Positions 8,393 to 17,371 of a stretch of DNA of 39,754 bases are shown one piece after another; the stretch's first letter is position 1; each line of letters opens with the position of its first letter. Source of the DNA: Candidatus Krumholzibacteriota bacterium (GTDB lineage Bacteria; Krumholzibacteriota; Krumholzibacteriia; LZORAL124-64-63). The notes beneath the pieces are model-generated. The model was not told the DNA's origin. It made no database searches and saw nothing but the letters and a program-made list of their open reading frames with translations. Both the position numbers and the translations under genes were made by a program. Location of the stretch: NCBI GenBank assembly GCA_024275485.1, contig JAJRZA010000091.1, positions 1 to 39,754 of the forward strand, written 5' to 3'.

Positions 8393-10135
8393 TTATTTTA
8401 CCAAGGTCATTTTCACGGTTTTGCTCTGATCCGCGAGGCGAACCCGGGCAAAATATACGCCCGTGGCAAGGTTGCGACCTTCGTCGTTGCGACCATTCCA
8501 CACCAGGTTCTGAGGACCGGGGGAAACAGTACCCTGGAACAGATTACGCACTGCCTGTCCCCTCAGGTTGTAAATGACAACTTCGCCGGCCACGTCCCGG
8601 GAGCCACCAACCTCAAACAGGATGCTGGTCTGGGGGTTGAAGGGGTTGGGGCTGGCGTAGGGCACCGAAGCCATCAACGGTGCGATAACATCCCCTGCCG
8701 GGGTCAACTGGCCGGCGAACCAGGCCAGAACCTGGCCCATCAAGGCGTTGCGGTTGGCTGCGGTGTCGATTCCTTCAAAAGCAAAGCCGCAGAAGAACAC
8801 CTTTCCGTCACCATAAGTGGCTCGGGTGGCTGCGGTGCTGCCTGTGTCGTACAAAAGGGTGGCAACGGCATTGCCCATGGGGGTCAAGGCGTCCAGGCTG
8901 TCGTTGTTGTCGGCGCCATCGCCACCAAACAGATTGAAGGCAAGGTTTTCGGTGACGACATCCCCACCCGGACCGTAGGCGCTGTCGGCAAAGAGCTCGT
9001 CAGAAACAAAGTCGGTCATCAGGACGCTGTTGAACCAGCCATGGGAGGTTACGCTGTAGAAGGGACTGCCGGGGTCGCAGGACTCGTAGGCCAGATTCTG
9101 GCCACTGAGGAACAGGCCGCCACCATGTTGGATGAAATAGGACAGGGCTGCGAAATCTTCAATATTCAGGCCACCTTCAACAGTTCCCGCTTCCCAAACC
9201 ACGGTGTCGAAAGCACTGATCTCATGAATACCCAGGGAACCCATTTCCTGACGTTTCCAGGTGCCCAGGGTTTTGCCTTGGGCCAGAAGGGCATCGCGAT
9301 ACCAGATGTCGCTGCCCATCTCGTCGTCACCGGCAACCAGGAGCACGTCCAGGCCGGGAGTGATGACTGTGAAGTTTTTTGTATCGCTTTGGCCAGGGTT
9401 GTTGCCGCTGGTAATAGTGATGGCCAGTGATCCTTCATCCACGTCACCAGGGGTAAGGTCGATGTCCACATTGATCATTTCACCATCACCCAAAGGAACC
9501 TCTACTTCGGTGATGAACGGAGGGTAGCAGGTTTCACCCACACAAATGGTACCTGTCCATAAATCCGAAGCATTTTTAACCAGGGAAACAGTATAGATGT
9601 CGTCGGCTCCACTGTTGTTGGTCAGGGTGGTGTGGAAGGGAACCAGCTCCAGGATGTCGGCAACGGCTCCCTGGTCCGTGGCGATGAAATCAAAATCCAG
9701 GCCGCCGGCGCCAGGCGTGTTGACGTTGAAGGTCCGGGTTTCACTCAGGGCGGGGCTGCCCTGACTTCTTACGGTGATGGTCACCGATCCGATGCCCTCA
9801 CTGCCGGGAGTCAGATCAATGATGAGGTCATCTTCCATTCCAGCGGCCAGGGGCACTTCAATCTCGGTGATGAAAGGAGGATAGCAGGTGGTGCCGAAAC
9901 ACATGGTGGCGGTCCAATCATCCGGGGCGTTTTTGACCATGCTTATGGTGTAGATGTCATCGGTGCTGCCGGTGTTGTGCAGGATGTTGTCGAAGGCCCC
10001 TATGATGGCGATTTCAACTTCAAGTTCCAACACCGGGGCGTTGAAATCAAAAGCATAGTCGGCCAAAGCGGAGCCCTGACTCATGGTCAAAGCCAGCAGA
10101 GCGGCAAGCAGGGTCAGAATGCGTGATGTTTTCAT
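8393..10135 (-). CDS. Secreted protein with two CX4C Ig-like repeats, a glutamine-amidotransferase-like fold and a C-terminal sorting domain
   Basis: 580 residues with a signal peptide ending near residue 25 (SALA). Two tandem repeats of about 115 residues (27-140 and 145-255) share DIYT.S.VKNA and CYPPFITE; each carries a cysteine pair, C79/C84 and C198/C203. Residues 258-475 (VLLVAGDDE..., GGGLFLSGQNL, DGKVFFCGFAFEG) resemble the class-I glutamine-amidotransferase/ThuA-like fold often found in secreted proteins of this group, without a convincing catalytic triad. Residues 492-580 form the FlgD-like sorting module: PNPFNPQTSILFEV, VIYNLRGQ, TGVYFARV and KMTLVK. Its ATG overlaps the TGA of the upstream lipoprotein gene by ATGA, implying translational coupling. 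The function is not recognisable; the paired cysteines beside two thioredoxin-type genes suggest a disulfide-bearing exported client. Confidence 0.85.
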   Translation of the reverse strand: MKTSRILTLLAALLALTMSQGSALADYAFDFNAPVLELEVEIAIIGAFDNILHNTGSTDDIYTISMVKNAPDDWTATMCFGTTCYPPFITEIEVPLAAGMEDDLIIDLTPGSEGIGSVTITVRSQGSPALSETRTFNVNTPGAGGLDFDFIATDQGAVADILELVPFHTTLTNNSGADDIYTVSLVKNASDLWTGTICVGETCYPPFITEVEVPLGDGEMINVDIDLTPGDVDEGSLAITITSGNNPGQSDTKNFTVITPGLDVLLVAGDDEMGSDIWYRDALLAQGKTLGTWKRQEMGSLGIHEISAFDTVVWEAGTVEGGLNIEDFAALSYFIQHGGGLFLSGQNLAYESCDPGSPFYSVTSHGWFNSVLMTDFVSDELFADSAYGPGGDVVTENLAFNLFGGDGADNNDSLDALTPMGNAVATLLYDTGSTAATRATYGDGKVFFCGFAFEGIDTAANRNALMGQVLAWFAGQLTPAGDVIAPLMASVPYASPNPFNPQTSILFEVGGSRDVAGEVVIYNLRGQAVRNLFQGTVSPGPQNLVWNGRNDEGRNLATGVYFARVRLADQSKTVKMTLVK

Positions 10136-11463
10136 GGGCGGTTGCCTCCAGCGGTTGGGCGATTGAGTGTATTGTCATCAAGAAAAAGTGCAGCAGGGGA
10201 GGGTGCAGCAGTGGTGCTGATGCCGGCCTGCAGAATGGCTCTGGTGACGTCGTTTTGTACGAAAGCGATTACGTGCAGGGTGTCGAGATCCCAGTCGTCT
10301 CGATTGACGGTTTCATCAAAGGTGACAGTTTGACCAGTGGTCATGGCACCCAGGGTCGGCAGTGTGTCCACTCGATCACGGAAAAGCCAGTGGAACTCGG
10401 TTTCGCCCTGATTGCCTGGCGCTTCTTCATATTCGAGGAAGTCCTGGACAAGGGCGATGTACAGGGTGTGGCCGGTGAGGTCCACATCCTCCATGGCAGT
10501 TACAGTGGCTGAAAGAGGAACTGTGGTGTTGCTGAAATCGGCGGTGATGTCGATGAGAAATCCCGGCACTTGATCCAGGACTACATCAATCATGGTGGCC
10601 ATTTCCGAAGCAGTTGGAGTGTTGTTGGGCCCTGATCCAGTAACCCTGCTACCTTCGATGGTCATCATCGGAATGCCGCCACCGAGGTCTGAAATATAGT
10701 AATCCTTGCGAGCATTGTTCTCGTCAATGTTTTGCCGATAGTGGGGGTCAAGGGCGCTTGGCCAGAACATGCTGAACTTGCAATATAGCACCCGGTCCAG
10801 CTCGTAACCATCCAGATGCATGAGCGCTTCAACGTTGGTGGCCAACTCAGGGCATCCCGCGCAATCAACATTGGAAAATCCTTCCACCATCACTGTCTTT
10901 TTACTGCGGAAGATAAAGGTATCAATGGGCAGTTCCGTGGTCTCGTGCTCCACAATGGTGACGGTGTAACCGGCGGGCGAGACATACCTGCCGTCCAGAT
11001 TCAGACTCACTGTCACATCACCGGCTTCGAGGCCGGAGATGGTGGCGGGAGTCACTTCGCCGGTATCATTTCCATCCATGAAAATGGCTGCCCCGGCTGG
11101 ATTGGATGTGACGAGCAATTGGGTTGGCGCGTCGGAGCTGAGGGCGAAATTCTGAGTCACATGATCGGCTGGACCAAGGTTCAATGTCTCACTGTCGGGT
11201 GCAAAGAATCCTTCCATCTCCACGGCAACTACGTAAAGGTCGGGTATCAACTCAGAGAATACGAAAGGAGTAATTTCACCGGTATCTTCACCATCGAAAA
11301 AGATGGTTGCTCCCGAAGGAGTGGAGGTGATGGTGATGGATCCTGGCTCAACGGTGGGGGCAACCCGACCGCAGGATGATACCAGCAGGAGAACGGTCAT
11401 CAGACCACACATCAGCACCAGGGCCAAAGAGGCCCGTAGCGTGACAAAGGGGAAAGCGCGCAA
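10132..11463 (-). CDS. PEGA-domain/Omp28-like lipoprotein with a thioredoxin-type CXXC motif
   Basis: 443 residues from TTG 11463, with AGGCG five bases upstream. The frame is open to a TTG at 11541, but that lies at or upstream of the predicted transcription start, so the downstream TTG is preferred; it also gives a normal lipoprotein signal with lipobox LVSSC (Cys31). Two PEGA domains follow at about 41-87 and 115-160, each with a TPSGATIFFDG-like core. From about 190 the protein resembles Omp28-related proteins, with VMVEGFSNVDCAGC placing CXXC at Cys201/Cys204 after a beta strand as in a thioredoxin fold. PEGA domains usually bind surface or peptidoglycan components. It is the first gene of the four-gene operon. 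Its redox activity is inferred from the motif only. Confidence 0.82.
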   Translation of the reverse strand: MRAFPFVTLRASLALVLMCGLMTVLLLVSSCGRVAPTVEPGSITITSTPSGATIFFDGEDTGEITPFVFSELIPDLYVVAVEMEGFFAPDSETLNLGPADHVTQNFALSSDAPTQLLVTSNPAGAAIFMDGNDTGEVTPATISGLEAGDVTVSLNLDGRYVSPAGYTVTIVEHETTELPIDTFIFRSKKTVMVEGFSNVDCAGCPELATNVEALMHLDGYELDRVLYCKFSMFWPSALDPHYRQNIDENNARKDYYISDLGGGIPMMTIEGSRVTGSGPNNTPTASEMATMIDVVLDQVPGFLIDITADFSNTTVPLSATVTAMEDVDLTGHTLYIALVQDFLEYEEAPGNQGETEFHWLFRDRVDTLPTLGAMTTGQTVTFDETVNRDDWDLDTLHVIAFVQNDVTRAILQAGISTTAAPSPAALFLDDNTLNRPTAGGNRP

Positions 11464-11540
11464 TTTTTCGCCTGTCGTCGTGAACCCGGATTGGATGGAG
11501 CAAAACCAGGTCTGGTGATAGGGAAGGCAGACACAATACA

Positions 11541-11570
11541 ATTATACGACACAATTGGTTCAAATGTCAA
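11541..11570 (-). promoter_or_regulatory. Strong sigma70-type promoter of the lipoprotein-barrel-topB operon
   Basis: On the - strand, a perfect TTGACA (11570-11565) and a perfect TATAAT (11546-11541) are separated by 18 bases. Transcription should start near 11534, leaving a leader of about 70 bases before the TTG start at 11463. This is the best promoter match in the window and argues for constitutive expression. Confidence 0.8.
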
Positions 11571-12005
11571 TGGTGCCCCAGTGGTGGATAAACCTAAAGG
11601 TCAGTGATTACCATTTGTAGTTTATGGAGTTAGCCGAAAAAACAACTTGGTGAAAACCTGAAATTTCTGAATTTTCCGGGATCTCCCACCAATCCTTTCG
11701 ACTACCTGTGCTCGAAAACTCAAAAACAGCCACAAACACCCAACAATAGTGGCAATTTTGTGTGAAATGTCCGGTTTTTTCGAAAATTGATGATTCCCTT
11801 TCAATCTCAGATGTGGTAACCTTCTAAACGGTACGGTGGGGAACCCGTGTCATTCGAGTGCAGTCTGCGGAGAAGCCGTAATTGCATTCGGATCTGCTCA
11901 TTTACGCCCAAGGTTTTGTCCAAATTTTGCTGTGCTGTTGGTATCGGTCTTCCCCATCTGACAAATAACTTCAGTTTTCTGTATTACCTCAGAAAGGATC
12001 GACAC
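11571..12005. other. Divergent intergenic region before the C25 protease gene
   Basis: AT-rich, non-coding in all frames as far as I can tell. It separates the operon promoter at 11541-11570 from the protease start. A weak + strand promoter is possible, CTGACA (11958-11963) and TATTAC (11982-11987) with an 18-base gap, followed by the ribosome binding site AAAGGAT at 11993-11999. The long remainder (11571-11950) has no recognisable repeat, RNA or riboswitch. Confidence 0.5.
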
Positions 12006-15000
12006 ATGCGCTTGAGAATGATCCTTGGCGCTCTGATCATCTTCGTCTTGACGGCGGGGACGGCCATGGCTGCCAACATTTCCGTGACCGGAGAAGCCTC
12101 CAGTCTGCAAATCTCCAGTGAATCCCGCAGCGGTATGAACTTCCATGTGGAAGTAGGCGGACTGCAAACCATGGATGTTACCACCAAAGGTGGCGACTTC
12201 ACTCGCCTGATCATTCCCGGATTCCACACTTCGATGGTTGAAGGACAGCCTCAGCTGCCCATGATGAACAGTCTGATCTCCATCCCCGTTGGCGCCAACG
12301 CCACTGTGGAAGTGCGCAATGTGCGGACCCGAACCATCAAACTTGCTGATTACGGCATCACCAATCCGGTGTTCCCCGTTCAACCCAGCCTGTCCAAGAG
12401 CGCCAATCCCGACGAAGTTGCTTTCGTCATGGACCGCGCAACCTACACCCTGAGCGAGGTCCGCAACGAGATCGCCCGGGTGGTGTATCAGGGCCGCATG
12501 CGGGCCATGGACCTTGGACGCCTCGAAATCAGTCCCGTGGCATATTTCCCCTCACCGGTGAGCTTGAAATCATCGAGAGCCTTGATGTCAGCATTGCTTT
12601 TTCTGGCGAAGACCGTGGTTTGGCCCAAGATCTCATGGCCAGCACCCACAGTCCCTTCTTTGATCACCTGTACGCCGGCATGGATGGTTCCCGCAGCTTT
12701 CACGAGGGTTATCCCGATCTGGTTGCCGACCAGGTGACCTACGTCATAGTCACCCCTCCCATGTTCGCCGGTCAAATGGCCGATTTCGTGGCCTGGAAGA
12801 CCGAACGTGGTTTCAAAGTCATCCTGGCAGTGACCGGTACCCCTGAAGTGGGTTCCACCGCGACCGAAATCCAAAGCTACCTGCACGGTCTTTACAACAA
12901 CGCCACCGTGGAAGACCCGGCACCCAGCTTCGTGCTGTTCGTCGGAGATGTGGAGCAGATGCCCACCTTCCTGGAATCCGGCGATGCCACTGACCGTCCC
13001 TACTGTGCCGTTGATGGCGACCTGGTACCTGATATGTACTATGGTCGATTCAGTGCCACGGACCCCAGTCAGCTTCAGGCCCAGCTGGACAAAACCATGA
13101 TGTACGATCAGTTCACCATGCCTGATCCCAGCTACATGGGTGAGGTGACCATGATCGCCGGTGTGGACTCGGGATTCGGTCCCACCCACGGCAACGGTCA
13201 GATCAGATACGGTACCGAGCACTATTTCAACGCTTCGCACGGTATCTTCAGCAACACCTACCTGTACCCGAACTCCAACCAGCCTGCGGCCATCGTCCAG
13301 AACTGTTCCGATGGCGTCGGCTACATCAACTACACCGCCCACGGCAGCCAGACCAGCTGGTCGAGCCCTTCGTTCACCCAGAGCGATATCAACGGCTTGA
13401 CCAACTACGGCAAGTACTTCCTGGCTGTGGGTAACTGCTGCCTGACCAGTACTTTCGATTATGGCGAGTGCTTTGGCGAAACCTGGCTGCGCGCCGAAGG
13501 CAAGGGTGCCATTGGCTATATCGGAGGCTCCAACTCCACCTATTGGGACGAAGACTATTGGTGGGGAGTTGGCTTCCATCCCAGTGCCGAAATCGACGGC
13601 TCAGCCTACCCGGTAGCAGACACCGGCATGGGTGCGTACGATGGCGTATTCCATGACAACGGTGAAGTCCAGGACACGTGGTACGTGACCCAGGACGCCA
13701 TGGTCTTCAGCGGCAACCTGGCCGTGATGGAAGCCGGTTCCGGACTCATCACCTACTACTGGAATATCTACAACCTGCTGGGGGACCCCAGCATCAGCAT
13801 CTACATGGGTGTCCCCGGGACAAACAATGTGGGTCACGTTCCCACCATCTTCATGGGGCAGACCCATCTGAATGTCACGGCCGCCAACGGAACCTACATT
13901 GGTTTGACCCAGAATGGCGTGCTCGTCGGTGCAGGCACCGTTGACATCAGTGGCAGCCTGGATGTGGAATACACCCAGTTGCTGACCCCCGGCCAACCCG
14001 TGCACATGGTTGCCATGGCTCAGAACCTGGAACCCTACATGGCCGATATCATGGTCATCGTGCCCGCCACCGTGACCATCGATCCCATGGTCATCGACGT
14101 GAACACCGCCACGGACATCACTGTTACCGTGATGGATGCCGATGGTGTCGTGCCCCAGGAGGGCATCAACGTCTGGGCCGAGGGTCTGGATTACAGCATT
14201 GCTCCGGTGATGACCGACGCCAATGGTGTGGCCGTGATCAATGTGAACTACGCGTACGGTCCTACCTTGAATATCGTGGGCCAGGACCCTAATGATACGT
14301 ACCGTCTGTTCACCGAACAGATCACGGTGAACGCAGCGGACCTGACTGCCCCTGACCTGACCGTCAGCACGGACATTGGTCTGAGCGATGCCTTCGCCCT
14401 GAACCTGCCCGGTACCCTGACCGCCACAGTTGGCGAAGGTGGAGCCACCGTATTTGCCCACATGCCCGACGGCAGCGTGGTCAGCGGTCCTGCTCCCGAC
14501 CTGATCGTGACCCCTGGCCAACTCGGCATGGTCACTGGCCAGATCGCCCTCAGCGGTTACAACATCTACAGCGAAGACTTCGAAGTCATCGAAGCCTACG
14601 GTTCCCTGAGCGGCAACGTGACCAGCGGCGGCAGCCCCATGGCCAACGTCATCGTCAACGGTTTGGATGAGTTCGGTGGCAGTGTGTTCACCGCCATCAC
14701 CGACGTCAACGGCGACTACGCCCTGGCCGAAGAAGAACTGGTTGATACCTACACCATCGTGATCGATCACTTCGGTTACCTGCATTTCGAGCAGGAGTTC
14801 TTCCTGAATTACGGTCCCAATGTCTTTGACATTGTTCTGGATGCCGCCCCCAGTGGCGTGCTGACCGGTACTGTTATGGACTCCGAGACTTTTGAAGGCC
14901 TGCTGGGCACCGTGTACATCTACCGTACCGACAACGGTGAACTCTATACCGAGGCCAATTGTGACGAGACGGGTGCCTACACCACATCGGCCCTGCCCTA

Positions 15001-17035
15001 CTTCACCTACAACGTTCGCGTGAGAGCCTACCATCACGTGCCGGCTACCATCGAGTTGGAAATCCTCCAACCCGAGACCATCAAGAACTTTGCCCTGGAC
15101 CCCACCAACGGCGACCTGCTGCTGATTGACGACACCGGCACTTCAGACGCCAAGGGTGTCAAGATGGGTGGCAAGTTTGGTGAAATCTTCCTGGCGGATG
15201 GCTATATGCCTGTCGGAACCAAGAGCAGTGCCACGCAGATGGCTGACGATCTGACCAACATGGGCTTCTTCGTCACCGTGGTAAATGCAGCCGCTGTTGA
15301 TCCCGCCGATTTTGATCTGGTCGACCTGGTGATTTTGTCCTGCGGTGACAACACCTCGACCCTGGGCAACGCCGCTTTGAAGAATGCCTTGGTGAATTTC
15401 GCCGCGGCTGGTGGTCATATCATGCTTGAGGGTGGCGAACTGGGTTACGACCAGTACGGCGACAGCGCCTTCGCCAACACCGTGATGCACACCAACGACT
15501 GGAATTCAGACAACGCCGGCAACGTTGAGGTCGCCGATGCCAGTCTGTACATCCTGAACAACCCCAACCCGTCCTGCCAGCCCATGACCCTGACTTACAA
15601 CGGTTATGGTGACAGTGACGCCATGGCGCCCAATGCCGACGCCGTGATGCCCATGAACTGGTCGAGCTATCCGACTGATGCGGCCATGATTACCTATGAT
15701 CCGAACCCTGCTCCCGAGGGTGGACAGATCGTTTTCTTCACCTTCAACTACATGGCTGTCGACGGGGGGCGTTACGCGTTGCTTGAAAACTCCGTTCACT
15801 GGCTGCTGACTCAAGAGTTCGGCGACAGCTCAGTGTCCGGTCATGCTATGCTGACGGGTGAAAGTGATCACAGTGGCATCACCATCACCGCCATGCCCAA
15901 TGGTGGAACCACCACCACCGGCAGTGATGGATCCTACAGCCTTGATGGTCTGTATGCAGGCACCTACACCATTCGCGCCTCCAAAAACGGTTGGTCCACC
16001 GAGGTTCAGGATGTGGTCTTGGAAGAGGGCCAGAGCCTGACCGACGTGAACTTCGTGCTGACCGTGACCTATGAAGCCGAAGTCTGCAGCCAACCCGGTT
16101 TGGCCATCCCGGATAACAACCCCGCCGGGGTCAGTGATTCCGCCTACATGGATACCGCCGGTTTGATCACCGACGTGAGTGTTTATGTGGACATCACTCA
16201 CACCTGGCAAGGCGATTTGATCGTGACCTTGACCAGTCCTGCCGGCACCAACGTTGTCTTGCACAACCGAAGTGGCAGCAATACCGACGACATTCTGGGC
16301 TGGTACCCTGCCGAGCTGACTCCCGCCGAAGATCTGGCGGTTCTGATCGGCGAGGAAATGTCCGGCGAATGGACCTTGAGTGTCAGCGACAACGCTGGTG
16401 CCGATCTGGGTACCCTGAACGAGTGGTGTGTGCACTGCGTGTATTCCGGCGGTACAGTGGGTGTGGGCGAGATGCCCATGATCGCCACCGCCGTCAATGG
16501 CGGAACCGGCCTGAGCTGGGAGTATAATACTGCCATGTACGACGGCTTCAATGTGTACCGCCGCACCGCCGGTTCGGCTCGTGAACAGCTAAACACCGAA
16601 TTGGTGAGCAGCACCACCGGTCTCGTTGAGTTTGTGGACAACGGTGAGGGCCTCAGCGAAGGCCAGATCGTTTTCTACAGCTACAATGGTGTCGTCAATG
16701 GTATTGAAATGGGCAGCAGTGCTGAAGTCGAAGTCAGCTTCACTTCCGGCCTGCCCACGGTTGTTGCCTTGCACGACAACTACCCGAATCCCTTCAACCC
16801 AATAACGAACATCAAGTTCGACCTGCCTCGCAGCAGCCATGTCAAGCTGGCGATCTACGATGTCGCCGGCCGACTGGTCAAGACGCTGGTCGATGAGGTC
16901 AAACCCGCGGCCAGCCACAGTGAATTGTGGGATGGCACAGACCGCACCGGTCGTCGGGTTGCCAGTGGTACGTACTACTACGTGCTGCAAACCGAAGGCT
17001 TCAGCGCCACGCATAAGATGATGCTGGTGAAGTAG
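12006..17035 (+). CDS. Gingipain-like C25 cysteine protease with C-terminal sorting domain, frame broken at 12545-12551
   Basis: Read across one -1 shift, the product is about 1676 residues. ATG 12006 follows AAAGGAT. The upstream frame (12006 to the stop at 12737) carries a signal peptide (ends AMAAN) and a C25 propeptide to AYFP at 12551; the second frame continues as LTGELEIIE... and runs to 17035. The peptidase C25 domain (about 235-590) has the catalytic pair His446 (YTAHGSQTSW) and Cys479 (second Cys of GNCCLTSTFDYG). Ig-like, carboxypeptidase-regulatory-like (about 866-1000 and 1276-1355), amidotransferase-like (1036-1265) and proprotein-convertase P-like (1359-1479) domains follow, then the PNPFNP...KMMLVK sorting module. 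It should be an exported, surface-attached or released endopeptidase activated by propeptide removal. The second frame is intact for 4.4 kb, so any break is recent, recoded or a sequence error. Confidence 0.87.
12545..12551 (+). other. TTTCCCC heptamer in slippery phase at the protease frame change
   Basis: In the zero frame the codons read T TTC CCC, exactly the X-XXY-YYZ arrangement for a -1 slip. After slipping, the next codon is CTC at 12551 and the protein continues with the family-like sequence LTGELE. A 12-base palindrome, CTCACCGGTGAG (12551-12562), follows directly. The same result would come from loss of one C from an ancestral C5 run. Confidence 0.6.
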
Positions 17036-17079
17036 TTTCGGATTCGTTCACACTGGTTCGAATTCACATTTGAACCATC

Positions 17080-17109
17080 AGGCCCCTGCTTTGGCAGGGG
17101 CCTGTTTTT
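17080..17109 (+). terminator. Rho-independent terminator of the C25 protease gene
   Basis: A perfect 10-base stem, AGGCCCCTGC (17080-17089) with GCAGGGGCCT (17094-17103), has a TTTG loop and is followed by GTTTTT. It lies 45 bases after the stop codon. Confidence 0.93.
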
Positions 17110-17371
17110 GGCTGAATTGTTCTGAATTTGTGAACAAATTGGCCTGCAAGTAATGTTATCTGATATCAAACCACAGTTCAGGCAGGAAAAAATTGACGTG
17201 GATACGAGGGATCACTGGATTTTACTCATCGTTATATGTTATAATTGATTGTAAGAATTTGAACCTCGATTTCCGCCACTTTTTGTTTTGGTGGCATTGA
17301 ACGAGGACTTGTTAACCTGGTCACTGGTTGACCTGTCAACTTGCCTGCCCGATTTTCCGGAAGGATTGATG
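17110..17371. promoter_or_regulatory. Intergenic region with an extended -10 promoter before the carboxypeptidase gene
   Basis: TGTTATAAT at 17237-17245 matches an extended -10 element (TG-N-TATAAT); no good -35 lies 16-18 bases upstream, which is typical of such promoters. The leader would be about 120 bases. A TTGACG near 17193 has no partner at suitable distance. The frame of the carboxypeptidase is open upstream to 17288, but that stretch is not signal-peptide-like and is treated as non-coding. Confidence 0.45.

Noticed and set aside
12620-12622. ATG as start of an independent protease gene
   Set aside because: The family-like sequence begins upstream of it (LTGELEIIE from 12551), and a protein starting here would lack the signal peptide and propeptide.
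13601-15070. 489-codon open frame on the - strand inside the protease gene
   Set aside because: It is opposite a recognised multi-domain protein; its His/Gly/Val-rich composition is typical of an antisense shadow of GC-rich coding DNA.
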